DNA from: Eonycteris spelaea
Lineage: Eukaryota; Chordata; Mammalia; Chiroptera; Pteropodidae
Assembly (NCBI GenBank): GCA_003508835.1
Contig: PUFA01000027.1
Coordinates: forward strand, 1,984,001-2,048,000
Direction: 5' to 3'
Length of the DNA stretch: 64,000 nt
Below, in pieces: positions 53,401 to 62,520 of the stretch. The first letter of the stretch is position 1. Each line of letters starts with the position of its first letter. The notes under the pieces are model-generated. The model made no database searches. It saw nothing but the letters and a program-made list of their open reading frames with translations, and was not told the DNA's origin. The translations under genes and the position numbers were made by a program.

Positions 53401-56400
53401 TTAGCACTGTGGCCTCAAATAATCCAAAAAAAAGCAAACGGTAAATATACTCTCTTACTAATGTTAATAAATATATTCTTTCAATGTTCTAAATTTCTTT
53501 TTAGTTCCTAAAGGCTATTATTTTTCTTGAGACATATAGACAGTTTAAATTTATGTGTAGTATTGATATTTTAAAAGTTCATTGTTAAACTGTTTCTAAA
53601 ATTTTACAGCTAAGTAGTTCAAGTAACATAACAGTGCAGAATAATAGTTTGCATCTATATTGTGTGTTTTCTCTTTTTTAAATTAAAATTTTTCAAAGCC
53701 ATTTACCTATTAATGCAACAGTTTTCAAACTGCCTTGTACATAACCAGCTGGAGAGAGCTAGAAGAGAGAAGGGAAAGTCAAATGGTCCCCTCCATCCTT
53801 CAACCCTTACAACTCTGCTTTATTTGATCTTTACATATGTTAATCTTTACATATGTTGAATAAACGTTCATTTGTAGAAAGGCTTTTTATGTCAAACAAG
53901 TTTAAAAAGTACTAATATAATTATCTTCTAGATAATCCTTTAAGCAGTTATTATCAACCTGTTTTACCTATAAGGAAACCTAACTGTCCAAAAGATTGTC
54001 ATCTTCAAATTTTGCATAGATAGTTACTGATATGATAATGTTCAAAGTGAGACACAGTGATTCATCTTAATGCTCCCCTCAAGATCATATCATTAAAATG
54101 AAAGCTTCTCCATTCTGAAAAAATATATATTTTTAATAATTAACTCAACCAAATATTGTATATCAAAAATATTTTCTGTTGATTTCCATTATAATCTCAA
54201 ATAATTTTTCAGCACAGGGTTGAGTTTCCAGCCTTTATTTAATAAAGTCCATTAGTGTCTTTGGAGCCTCTGTAGTTTAATTCCTTGACACAAACCCAGG
54301 ATATTAATCAAATGAATAATCAACATATATAAAGTGAACACATAACCTAAAATATGCGTATGTTAAAATATATCTCATTTTTAAATCCTAATTAAATCCT
54401 AGTCCATTGGGGAGTTCTTAAGCTGTCTCTTTGATGTTTAAGCTGTTTACCAAAGTTATATTCAACATGAGTGTTTGTCAGAATTGCATTGAACATATTG
54501 TTCCAGATGTTTTTGTAACTTTCACTAATGAATAGATATAATTGAATCCAGGAGGTAGTTTCAAATATATTTATAGTGGATGAACAGCAGGTATATAAAG
54601 TATCAGGTATATGTTAAAGCCTCATTCTTAGCAAGTACCCTCCACTTTTTTTTCCTTTTCTCCTACTTGTAATTTATACTACTTAGATATATTTCGTGTA
54701 TCCTATAAGCAGCCATAAATTATTTTAGGAATTATGTGAGATATTATTATGTTAAGTAGAGAGTATTTAATATGTTTTCTTATATAAATTTATATTTAGT
54801 AAATTCAATATTTTCTCTCATAGGAAATTGCTTCTGGCATTTTGGCTTACTGCTGAAACTAGCCTTCTTGCTATTATGTATATGTTTTTTGGCATATTCT
54901 CAGGTTTGTACAGTCTTTTCAGTTTATATTTTGTTCTATTTTATTTTAAAGTTCAAGTCTATTAAAGTATGCGAGGAGTCAGAGCTTTTTTTTATAGCTT
55001 CGTTTTTTTAATGACTGTAATAAAAGTGTCACTTTGTAGTTGACTACTCAGTGTAGTTCTTTTGAGACCTATCTACTTTTGTTACCACTGTTTTTGTTGA
55101 AAGAGCAATTTAAAGCTCTTCCTCTGGCAATTGTTCAAAATCCATTTTACTTGAATTTGATCAATCAAACATTTATTGAATGCCTCTTGGAAGACACTAC
55201 TCTAAGTAGAGATCAAAATTCTCTTGACAGAATTTGCATCTGAGTTTGTGCATTATTCATTGCATCAAGTGTTACTACATGATTTTTCCATAACTGCATG
55301 GAGTAAAATTTTGGCAGTTAGTAAAACCAACTTAGGAGCAAAAGGTTTTGTATGTATAGAGTATGTTTAATTTAATTAAAATTTTGGTTATTTTCTTATC
55401 TCTAGCCTTTTATCTGTCTATCATGATGGTTGAGATTTTTTCAGCTACTATGTACTGGTCAGTCCATTAAGCAAACATATCATTTGGGCAGCATGATATT
55501 TAGAACAAAATATTTTAATTTGAATGCCTATAGTTGAGACGTATTCTGAATTTGCCTTTGTCCTCTAATACTCTAATACTCTATCTTGTACCTGGCTGCA
55601 TCAGGTGCAAATGCCATGTAAGCGTGTAAGCAATATGTGTGTGTGTATAAGTCTATAAAGCTTTCTTTTTTGTTTGTTTGTTTTGTAGGCTCTTATACTT
55701 ATTTTCATACTTAGAAATAAAGCATTCATATTTCTGCCTGACCTCCAAGGTGTTTTGCCTGAGATATATAGAATAATAAAGAAACAATAGGCAAATATAT
55801 AAAGAAATAGAGGGTAACTGCAACAACTACTTAACAATCATCCCTTAAAATTACTAGAACTCAGTGTTGCATCTGAGGGAGAGAAAGGAAGGTGGGCCAG
55901 AGGTTCAGCAGAGGGACTGAGAAAGTTTCCCCTGCTTTGGGGGAATGTTAACCACTGGACAAGAATAAAGTACATAGCCTAGTATTGCCCAGTGTCTGTC
56001 ACAAAATGGGTGTTCAATAAATACTTGTTTATCAATCACATTAGAAACAAATGTTTAATCAGAAATAAAGTTGTATATTATAAATACATCATATATATGG
56101 TACATAAAATCATCTGTATCTAATAGCTATATACTTATAATATTTCTACATTTCATATGGATACATATATATGATATATAAGTACTTTATATTACAACTC
56201 TTGTTAAGAATCATCCTTAATATTCTGAGGCATAGATAGAACCTATTTTTAATAAGCTGTAAGCATTTTAAGTTTTTTTGTTAAATGGAGAATATTACGC
56301 TTTATTAAAATAATAAAGTTCTGACCTATGGATTCAGTATTACCTAAAAAAATAGTTTTCATTTTTAAAATTATTTCTATTAGCCTTTTTAAAATTGTGA

Positions 56401-59400
56401 TGTCACATTTCTTATTCTGTGGGATTAAGTCTAATAATGGAGCTTTCCTTAATAGAGTTTGCCCTCATTCTTTAGTTTGGAAATTGAGGTTTTTGTTCTC
56501 TTCTTTGAATGACTTCATTAATGTGCAGGAATGTACCCAAGACTTCTACCTCTGCATTCTCAGATTTTCCAGGCTGTCAGATTGATAAGAGGGTACAGTT
56601 CACTAACTTGACCAGATTTGAATTGTAAACTGTTTTCAAAAGCTAGTAATGGCATTTGGGTATGGTTAATTAAGGTGACTAATTCAGAGAATTCTTTAAC
56701 TCAAATGATTATAGATTATTAAGGACATTTAAAGAAAGAAAAACTGTATTTTAACCTTGGCCATCATTCTTTATGTTATTGATAGCATATTGGCTGAAGC
56801 CTTTTGTATTGTTATGTTTTATCAGTAACTGTTAGCTTATCAGTAAATGTTTTGTGTACTAGGTTAAAATTTTTAAGTGGAATAATTTCCTAATTACCAG
56901 CTTGCTTTTAGAAAAAATTTGTTCTCAGTACAGAAGCCTTTCATGCACAGTGAAAGTTAGCAAAGAAGTTTTAAGTCATCTGTATTAGCTATTAGTATAA
57001 TAAATTTATTTTGAAATGAATTTCAAATGAAATGGTATTTTTAATGAAATAAATAGGCTCTAAAAATTGAGTTGTCTTATATAATCCTAACTTCTAATGA
57101 ATTCCAAAGCAAGTGTTGACTTCTACCATTGTAATTTATTTTCTGGATTCCTTTTCTCAGGGTGCATTTGAGAAGATCTTTTCTCTTTGGCCATTGTCCA
57201 AGTGTTTTGAACTGAAAGGGAATGTCTATGAATGGTGGTTCAGATGGAGGTTAGACCGTTACGTATGTATTTACCTTGTGCTCTTTTGCCACTTCAATTT
57301 ATACTTCGTAAAATTATTTGGAAAATTTTAATATATTATTTAGGTTTAGAATAAGGAAATATGTTGATTTGGTAAATCAGAGTAGTCCTTCCTACTTTTT
57401 TTTACAGCAGAAAAGGGTATGAATGTGTATGTAAATCAGCAGAAAAATACTATAAAAGTGTTGACTATAAAATGGCCTTTGTTTGAGTCATAATTTTGAT
57501 GTAGGTAATCCTTCATATACATACTTCAGCCATTCAGCACAAAACTTAGCCCCAGTATATGCTCCAGTGTTGGTATTATGAGGAATATATTAAAGAAAGA
57601 CGACATGCCTCCAGGCCTCTGAGCCTTACCATCTAGTATAAAACTCAAGTTTACTACTTATTATTGGGTGTTAAACTGTGCAGTATGGGTTTCGAGGCAG
57701 AGGTATGCAAAGAAGAGAGAGCAGTGTCATGGATGATTCCATGGATGATTCCATGAATTTAATCTCGAAGGATGGTTAAGATTCATTTGGCCAACATATA
57801 TAAAGTTTCTAGCACAGCGTTTAGAAAATAATAGACACTGAATAAATATTAATTATCCCACTTTACTCTTTCCCCTTTTCCTTCCATCTTTCACTCATTC
57901 CGTTTTTCATTCAGCAAATGTTTTCTTAATGCCTATTCTGTGCCATTCTTGATTTTCATACCTATGCACTTTTCAATAAACTACGCTACTGTGTAGTTTG
58001 CTAAAGTCTATACATCAAGTAATTTTAAATTCTCAACTTTCTTATTAGAGCAGTCTACTATGATAATGATAGTTCATGTTGTCTTTGTTTTAAAAAATAG
58101 CTTACATGCTTTCTGGTCCATATTTTTTTCACTCTTATGTACATATACATACTCCTTTTTTAAAAGTATGATCTTGGTAATGTTATTGTTGTTTGTTTTA
58201 TTTGATTGAAAGTACCAATATAAAATGTTTTGTGTTGGATGAGTACATTTAAATTTTATCATGTGTCTTCAGAATAGTTTATTATTATTTTTAATTGTTT
58301 TATTTCTTCACTTGCTTCTAAAACTACTCGAATGGTCCAGCTTATCTCATATTTTTGGGAGAGATGTTTGCCTGTCTATTGCTTATATTCATAATGATCA
58401 TGGGCTTTATTTCATGGCTCAAGGTTTTACTCTCAAAGTTTAGGTCCTAGAAACTCTGAACCTTTAAGCTTTTAACCTACTCACTTTTATATATACATAT
58501 TTTCTCATTTACCAAATTTTTTGCTACTTATTGGAAAGTAGCTGTTTGAAACAAATTTTCTCTCCTTATTTTTCAGGTAGTCTTTCATGGAATGTTGTTT
58601 GCTTTCATTTATCTGGCTTTACAGAAACGTCAAGTACTTTCTGAAGGAAAGGGTGAACCTCTTTTTTCAAACAAAATTTCAAACGTTCTCTTGTTTATTT
58701 CAGTAGTTTCTTTCTTGGTAAGTTTTAAAATGTAATCTTCTAAATTTCCAACATCCTAAATGGCATAGAAAATTAGATAAAAATTTAATCAATTGTTTTT
58801 TAAAATAATTTTTTATTTTTCAGTTACAGTTGACATATAATTTATTAGTTTCAAGTGTACAGCATAGTGGTTAAACATTTATATAACTTACTGAATGATA
58901 AATCTAGTATCCACCTGATGACACCATATATAGTTATTACAATATTGATGACTATATTTCTTCTGCTATATTTTATATCCTCATGACTATTTTGTAATTA
59001 CCAATTTATATTTCTTAATCCCTTCCCCTTTTTCACCCATCTAATTGATTCCCCTCTCATCTGGTAGCCATCAAAATATTCTCTGTATCTGTGAGTTTGT
59101 TTCTGTTTTTTTGTTTATTTATTTTAGTTTTTAGATTTCATATATAAGTGAAATCATATGGTATTTGTCTTTCTCTGTCTGACTTGTTTCATTCAGCATA
59201 ATACCCCTCTAGGTCCACCCATGTTGTTGCAGATGGCAAGATTTCGTTCTTTTTTATGGCCAAGTAATATTCCATTGTAATATGTACCATCTCTTCTTTA
59301 TCCATTTGTCCATTCATGGACACTTAGGTTGCTTCCATATTTTGGCTATTGTATATAATGCTGTAGTGAACATGTGAATGTATATATCTTTTAGAATTAG

Positions 59401-61627
59401 TGTATTGGGTTTCTAAGGATAAATACCCAGAAGTGGAATTACTGGATCCTTCTTTGTCTCCTGTTATAGCTTTTGTTTTAAAGTCTTTTTTGTCTGGTAT
59501 AAGTATTGCTATCCCAGCTTTTTTTTTTTTTTCATTTCTATTTTCATGAAATCTTTTTGCATCCTTTTACTTTCAGTCTGTGTATGTCTTTCAATCTGAA
59601 GTAATCTCTTGTAAGCAGTATATATAAGGGTCTTGTTTTCGTATCCATTCAGCACCCTGTGTCTTTTGATTGGATCATAATTCACTTACATTTAAAATAG
59701 TTGTTGATAGATACATAGTTATCACCATTTTTCTTCTTTTTAAAGAAGTCCCTTTAACATTTCTTATAATGCTGGTTTGGTGTTGATGAACTCATTTAGC
59801 TTTTTCTTATCCAGGAAGCTCTTTATCCATCCTTTGATTCTTAAATAGCTTTGCTGGCTAGAGTAGGTCTTGATTATAGGTCCTTAATTTTCATCATTTT
59901 GAATATTTCTTGCCAGTCCCTTTCCAGCTTACAAAATTTCTGTTGAGAAATCAACTGACAGTCTTATGGGAGCATATAGGTATTTTTCTTGATGCTTTTA
60001 AGATTGTCTCTTTGTTTTTAACCTTTGCCATTTTAACTATGATGTGTCTTGGTATGGGCCTGCTTGGGTTTATCTTGTTTGAGACTCTCTGAGCTTCCTG
60101 GGCTTGTATGTCTATTTTATTCACCAGGTTAGGGAAGTTTTGATTATTATTTCTTCAGATGGGTTCTCAATTTCTTGCTCTTTCTCTTCTTTCTGGTATC
60201 CCTATGATACAAATGTTGGTATGCTTGATGTTGTCCCAGAGGCGCCTTAAACTATCCTTACTCTTTTGAATTCTTTTTTCCTGTTGCTGTTCTGATTGGA
60301 TGTTTTCTGCTACTTTTTCTTCCAAATCACTGATTCAGTTCTCTGCTTCATCTAATCTACTGTTGATTTCCTCTAATGCATTCTTCACTTCAGTTAATGT
60401 ATTCTTTATTTTTGACTGGTTCTTTTTTATGTTTTCTGTCCCCATTTTTTATTTTCTACCTCTTTGTCAAAGTTCTCACTGAAATTATTGAGAATCCTCA
60501 TAACTACTGTTTTGAACTCTGCATCTGGTAGATTGCTTCATTTTGTTTCGTTCTTTTTCTGGAGCTTTATTCTGTTCTTTCATTTGGGACATGTTTCTTT
60601 GTGTCCTCATTTTGGCTGCCTCTCTGTGTTTGTTTCTATGTATTAGGTAGGGCTGCTATGTCTCCCAGTCTTGGTAGAGTGGCCTTATGTAGCAGGTGTC
60701 CTGTGGAGCTCAGTGGCATGTCTCCATAGTCACCCAAGCTGGGTGCTCCAGGTGTGTTCCTTATGTGGGTTGTGTGTGTCCTCCTATTGTAGTTGAGTCT
60801 TCAGTGATGTTGGCACATCAGTGGGATTGACCCCCAGGTTGATTGGTTGTGAGGACTGGTTGTGACTACAGTGGAGGAGCTGTTGTGCAGGGTCTCACCC
60901 TATGGAGTAAGGATTAGCTTTCACAGTGCTCTGGTGCCTGCCCAGTCTTCCTTTTGGGTGTGTTGTTTGTAGAGGTGGTTGGGTGGTGCTCTACTGTAAT
61001 CCAAAGCCAGCCACTGATAGTGTTTGTTCTGGGGCCTCTTGGGAGGGGCTTTATTGCTGGCCAAGGTCAGCCATTGCCTGTACCCTTCCCGGGGCCACTT
61101 GATATGAGCTACAAAGTGGTTTGCAGATGGTTGCCATTGTGCTTGGCTTGGAGATGCCTTGGAGAAGGTAACTGCGAACCTAGGCCAGCTGCCACTAACC
61201 AGGCTTGGAGCTGCTTAGCAATTGGTATGGGACATGCTGAGGCTAGATGCTGCTTGTTTGGGGTTTATGAACCTTTGTACGATTTTAGGAAAGTCTGCAG
61301 TATGACCCAAGACAAGACAAGAGAACCCACTTGAGTGAGCCCACAAGTTGGAATAGGGTCTCAAGGAATCACCAGAGCCAGGAGAACAGCCGGGAGCCAA
61401 CCTTTGGGAGATCTTTACTGGAGCTTTTTAAATATCATAATGAAGTATAATATTATAAAGAAGTAAAACTGTTGAAAAATGTACAAGAATGTACCTCTCT
61501 AAAAAGGCTTAACTGTTTTTGTGAACTGATTCATATATTTTCATTTTAGACCTATTCCATTTGGGCTAGCAGTTGTAAAAACAAAGCAGAGTGCAATGAA
61601 CTCCACCCATCTGTTTCTGTGGTACAG
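21394..61627 (+). CDS. CASD1: CASD1, sialate O-acetyltransferase (16 coding exons, 3' end outside window)
   Basis: CASD1 transfers acetyl groups from acetyl-CoA to sialic acid in the Golgi, giving 7/9-O-acetylated sialoglycans (established for the human enzyme). The spliced exons are 21394-21526, 28494-28590, 29089-29209, 36543-36587, 37559-37621, 41975-42019, 42395-42518, 43681-43895, 45499-45921, 46960-47049, 52160-52279, 53284-53440, 54824-54903, 57161-57262, 58577-58717 and 61550-61627. They total 2034 nt, or 678 codons, with no internal stop, and all introns are GT-AG. The domain order is a signal-anchor helix (about 22-38), a luminal SGNH domain (about 80-280) with Ser94 in a GDS motif and Asp270/His273 in a DGLH motif, then a Cas1p-like multi-helix region from about 313. 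The full human protein is 797 residues, so about 119 residues remain to the right. Codon order matches the human protein as I recall it almost throughout, so the identification is firm. In human, SGCE and PEG10 follow downstream. Confidence 0.97.
23660..24035 (+). repeat. MIR split by about 150 bp of other sequence
   Basis: The 5' half (ccaggtactgttctgttaag...ctatgaggtagatac) ends near 23755. The 3' half (gatgagtcagtcatgagagg...gtagg) resumes near 23917. The intervening DNA is unassigned and could be an insertion. Confidence 0.6.
24485..24600 (+). repeat. L2 3' end
   Basis: The phrases aaactgtgagattccaagag, gcttaatacgcagtagg and ttgttgaataaatag match the L2 terminus. Confidence 0.6.
25628..25669 (+). 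repeat. (TG)n microsatellite with one TC interruption
   Basis: About 40 bp of TG units broken once by a TC; in intron 1. Confidence 0.95.
28494..28590 (+). CDS. CASD1: CASD1 exon 2 (residues 45-76)
   Basis: The acceptor is ttatag and the donor is gtaaga. The exon encodes the start of the luminal domain after the anchor helix. It includes a possible N-glycosylation site at Asn46 (NDS) and cysteines 49 and 69. It ends in phase 2 and joins exon 3 through Ser77. The 6.97 kb intron 1 separates it from the CpG island. Confidence 0.97.
29089..29209 (+). CDS. CASD1: CASD1 exon 3 with catalytic Ser94 (residues 77-117)
   Basis: The acceptor is tttcag and the donor is AAG|gtaaaa. The exon carries block I of the SGNH/GDSL fold, FIGDSR, with the serine at residue 94 by count. 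In human CASD1 this is the acetyl-accepting nucleophile (established knowledge). The exon ends in phase 0. Intron 2 before it is only 498 bp. Confidence 0.97.
31660..35050 (+). mobile_element. Old L1 sequence, sense orientation, 5' truncated and decayed
   Basis: Segments resemble the L1 ORF2 region (for example about 31700-31990 and 33050-33300), and the 3' end reads aaatttttcaaaattaaaag at about 35020-35040. No open frame survives. It may be several nested or adjacent copies; the internal breaks were not mapped. Confidence 0.6.
32262..32390. repeat. Degenerate CA/TA dinucleotide tract
   Basis: Alternating purine-pyrimidine sequence (acacacatgcacacac...tatgtacacgtgcatatatatac) lies within the L1-rich part of intron 3. 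Confidence 0.7.
36543..36587 (+). CDS. CASD1: CASD1 exon 4, 45-nt microexon-like (residues 118-132)
   Basis: This short exon of 15 codons reads [15 protein letters not shown]. The acceptor is atggcag and the donor is gtaagt. It is phase 0 at both ends, so skipping would keep the frame and remove a loop of the SGNH domain. It is placed because it is required to join exon 3 (GNK) to exon 5 (DFLWHP). Confidence 0.95.
36830..37360 (+). repeat. Ancient interspersed repeat in intron 4, family not named
   Basis: Phrases such as ctgaggcctcaaaaattagt, ggaacagtgcaaattcct and ggcaggatcacatttcag match a widespread mammalian relic. It occupies most of intron 4 and ends about 200 bp before exon 5. Confidence 0.6.
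37559..37621 (+). CDS. CASD1: CASD1 exon 5 (residues 133-153)
   Basis: This exon has 63 nt, 21 codons, phase 0 at both ends. It contains a possible N-glycosylation sequon at Asn141 (NGS). The acceptor is tcttag. The donor is GAG|gtctgt, with C at +3 and T at +4, which is a poor match to the usual gtaagt/gtgagt and may make the exon prone to skipping. No better in-frame donor is nearby, and the Glu-to-Asp-Ser junction with exon 6 agrees with the known protein. Confidence 0.94.
38411..38462 (+). repeat. (GT)26 microsatellite in intron 5
   Basis: An uninterrupted GT run of about 52 bp. Such length is usually polymorphic. Confidence 0.97.
39345..40960 (+). repeat. Ancient interspersed repeat region in intron 5
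   Basis: It begins with ttcaacagatatttataaat and ccatgttccaggcactagg, and later has gcagtggagaaccattgaaag. This is the same relic family as in intron 4, apparently longer. The purine-rich + strand yields meaningless open frames on the - strand. Confidence 0.55.
40961..41974 (+). other. CASD1: End of CASD1 intron 5, nothing recognised
   Basis: AT-rich DNA with no supportable exon. Confidence 0.5.
41975..42019 (+). CDS. CASD1: CASD1 exon 6, 45 nt (residues 154-168)
   Basis: The acceptor is ctttag after a strong pyrimidine tract, and the donor is ACA|gtaagt. It encodes [15 protein letters not shown], a buried strand plus the small-residue turn that forms another conserved block of the SGNH domain. 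It is phase 0 at both ends, as are exons 4 and 5. Confidence 0.96.
42395..42518 (+). CDS. CASD1: CASD1 exon 7 (residues 169-209)
   Basis: The acceptor is ttcttag and the donor is CAAG|gtaagg. The exon holds two N-glycosylation sequons, at Asn175 (NGS) and Asn187 (NIT), consistent with a luminal position. It ends in phase 1, and Asp210 is completed in exon 8. Intron 6 before it is the shortest in the window at 375 bp. Confidence 0.97.
42519..43680 (+). other. CASD1: CASD1 intron 7, nothing recognised
   Basis: AT-rich DNA without a clear repeat or exon. Confidence 0.5.
43681..43895 (+). CDS. CASD1: CASD1 exon 8 with catalytic Asp270 and His273 (residues 210-281)
   Basis: The acceptor is tgtgcag and the donor is ACT|gtaaga. 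It encodes the end of the SGNH domain, including the DGLH motif whose Asp270 and His273 complete the triad with Ser94. A sequon is present at Asn241 (NSS). It ends in phase 0. Without splicing the frame runs only ten codons into the intron before a stop. Confidence 0.97.
44500..44654. mobile_element. hAT-like miniature element in intron 8
   Basis: The left end reads gattcttaacc and the right end ggttaagaacc, inverted repeats matching at 10 of 11 positions, about 155 bp apart. The size and ends fit the MER5-type hAT miniature class (inference). No 8-bp target duplication was evident. Confidence 0.55.
45499..45921 (+). CDS. CASD1: CASD1 exon 9, linker and first membrane helices (residues 282-422)
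   Basis: This is the longest coding exon here (423 nt). The acceptor is ttcacag and the donor is GAG|gtaaga. A Cys-rich segment (residues 290-303) precedes a hydrophobic helix at about 313-333. A charged loop follows, HRKNKPC then ESGEEKK, and then two more hydrophobic stretches at about 364-383 and 402-416. This starts the Cas1p-like polytopic acyltransferase part shared with fungal Cas1p and plant RWA proteins. Unspliced, the frame continues 22 codons and stops, so it can look like a stand-alone small protein, but it is not one. Confidence 0.97.
46960..47049 (+). CDS. CASD1: CASD1 exon 10, Cas1p signature (residues 423-452)
   Basis: The acceptor is tgcacag and the donor is ACA|gtaagt; phase 0 at both ends. 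It contains the EWKGWMQ stretch followed by a helix ending in YHISGAS. This is the most conserved segment between animal CASD1, fungal Cas1p and plant RWA proteins (family knowledge), and probably contributes to acetyl-CoA or acetyl transfer across the membrane (inference). Confidence 0.97.
50000..50345. mobile_element. DNA-transposon-like ancient repeat
   Basis: It has the order tatggtagctactagtagc, then ttattgagcacttcaaatg, then tagatatattgagttaaat, then a right end in ctattgcatagg. The right-end complement resembles the expected left end of a common mammalian DNA element. The family is not named. Confidence 0.5.
51845..52020 (+). repeat. MIR in intron 10
   Basis: Shows tctcataactctttaagagg, then agctagtaagtggcagaaac, then a gaatttgaatctaggcc block. 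It ends about 140 bp before exon 11. Confidence 0.8.
52160..52279 (+). CDS. CASD1: CASD1 exon 11 (residues 453-492)
   Basis: The acceptor is caacag and the donor is CAG|gtagga. It encodes [20 protein letters not shown], then a GHFSYFW motif and [10 protein letters not shown]. The first half is a membrane helix. Phase 0 at both ends. It follows the 5.1 kb intron 10. Confidence 0.97.
52610..52835 (+). repeat. MIR in intron 11
   Basis: Shows atttattaagtttctacc, then aggacactgaggctcagag and gtcacacagtaagtgg in MIR order. Confidence 0.85.
53284..53440 (+). CDS. CASD1: CASD1 exon 12 (residues 493-544)
   Basis: The acceptor is gaatag and the donor is AACG|gtaaat. It encodes two hydrophobic helices around a short MDRPYQFYY loop, ending in the basic IIQKKANG segment. 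It ends in phase 1, with Gly545 completed by exon 13. Confidence 0.97.
53441..54823 (+). other. CASD1: CASD1 intron 12, nothing recognised
   Basis: AT-rich DNA; no exon or clear repeat. Confidence 0.5.
54824..54903 (+). CDS. CASD1: CASD1 exon 13 (residues 545-571)
   Basis: The acceptor is ctcatag and the donor is CAG|gtttgt. It encodes NCFWHFG and then a Leu/Cys-rich membrane helix ending FLAYSQ. The donor has T at +3 but is supported by the reading frame and the known junction to GAFEKIF. Confidence 0.96.
55920..56040 (+). repeat. L2 3' end in intron 13
   Basis: The phrases gtgtctgtcacaaaatggg and gttcaataaatacttgttt are L2 terminal sequence. Confidence 0.55.
57161..57262 (+). CDS. CASD1: CASD1 exon 14 (residues 572-605)
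   Basis: The acceptor is tctcag after a pyrimidine tract, and the donor is TAC|gtatgt. It encodes the [16 protein letters not shown] segment and the aromatic/basic [11 protein letters not shown] motif, a polar region between helices typical of the CASD1/Cas1p family. Phase 0 at both ends. Confidence 0.97.
57729..57752 (+). repeat. 12-bp tandem duplication in intron 14
   Basis: ATGGATGATTCC is repeated twice exactly. Confidence 0.9.
57780..57860 (+). repeat. L2-like 3' end in intron 14
   Basis: The phrases ttctagcacagcgtttag and actgaataaatattaatt fit a decayed L2 terminus. Confidence 0.45.
58577..58717 (+). CDS. CASD1: CASD1 exon 15 (residues 606-652)
   Basis: The acceptor is tttcag and the donor is TTG|gtaagt. 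It encodes a helix ([15 protein letters not shown]), a hydrophilic loop ([18 protein letters not shown]) and the start of another helix. Phase 0 at both ends. The following intron 15 carries an antisense L1. Confidence 0.97.
58795..61435 (-). mobile_element. Antisense L1, internally deleted, in intron 15
   Basis: Read on the - strand, the right side (about 60.5-61.43 kb) is GC-richer L1 5'UTR. The middle (59.45-60.5 kb) resembles upstream L1 sequence. The left part (58.8-59.45 kb) resembles L1 3' sequence, with phrases such as atggcaagatttcgttctt and aataatgc-like ends. ORF2 is largely missing, so the copy is deleted or composite. It fills most of intron 15 and ends about 115 bp before exon 16. 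No open frame survives. Confidence 0.7.
61550..61627 (+). CDS. CASD1: CASD1 exon 16 (residues 653-678), last exon in the window
   Basis: The acceptor is ttttag and the donor is CAG|gtaatt. It encodes the end of a helix and a luminal-type loop with two cysteines (SSCKNKAEC) and HPSVSVVQ. Phase 0 at both ends. The exon lies about 110 bp downstream of the old L1. The remaining coding exons are beyond position 64000. Confidence 0.96.
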
Positions 61628-61679
61628 GTAATTATCTTGATTTAGAGAAATTTTGTCTTTTAATTCTTGATAGAACACA

Positions 61680-61830
61680 GTCTCTAGTGGCAGAGAAACT
61701 TGAAATCAAACTATAAAATGTAAGTATATTACTTAATCTTTCTAAGCCCTAGTTTCCTCTACTGTAACAGGGATATAAAAATCTTTTGTAAAGGTTGTTA
61801 TATTAAATGTATGGAAATGATCAGTATTTG
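61680..61830 (-). repeat. MIR, antisense, in intron 16
   Basis: Reads tctttctaagccctagtttc, then tactgtaacagggatataaa, then aggttgttatattaaatg, the reverse complement of the MIR core. Confidence 0.7.
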
Positions 61831-61984
61831 TCACTTACTTAGGAAATGTTAATTTTAGATCTCATATTTGTTTTTCTTATTTATTCAAATTTCTTCATTT
61901 AATTAATCATCGTTATTAACGAATGACTATGTGTTAATTACCATGGTGCATGTAAAGATGTTCAGTGTTAAACAAGATAGAACT

Positions 61985-62520
61985 CCTGCCATCATAGAAC
62001 TAACAGTCTAATAGAGATATGGAACAATAAACATTCATTCATTCATTTAATAAATTCATTAAATCTTCATATTCATTTAATGACTATTTGATACCTAGTA
62101 TGTACTAAGTAATATGCTGAAGGGTACAGTGTTAACCAAATCAGTCATAGTTCCTACCCTATTGAGCCTAGATTCTTCTATTATGAATAATAATCATATA
62201 ATTACTGTGTAATTATTAAAAGAAGTACATGATGCAATCAGAGAATATCATGAGTGAATATGACCGAGTTGGAGCTGGAGTAAGAGTGGTCAGGAGTCAG
62301 GGATGATTTCTCTGAGAAAATTAAGCTGAGAATGGAAGGACGAAGCAGACAGCAAGAATTTAAGCCCTGTGATGGAAAGGAGCATTAGCACACTCAAAAA
62401 ACTTATAGAAGGCCACTGGGACTGGACTTCAGGGAGCCAGAGTCTAGAGAAATGTGTAGTAGTGACTGGAAGGTAGGCAGAGGCTAGAGGCAACTCAAAT
62501 CAGATTTACATTTCGCAGAG
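61985..62520 (+). repeat. Ancient interspersed repeat in intron 16, family not named
   Basis: Shows atttaatgactatttgatac, then cctagtatgtactaagtaat, then tcagggatgatttctctgag. This is another copy of the relic seen in introns 4 and 5. Confidence 0.6.

Noticed and set aside
60954..61334. A 126-codon open frame in intron 15
   Set aside because: It lies in the GC-richer L1 5'UTR, antisense to the element; no known protein and no splice support.
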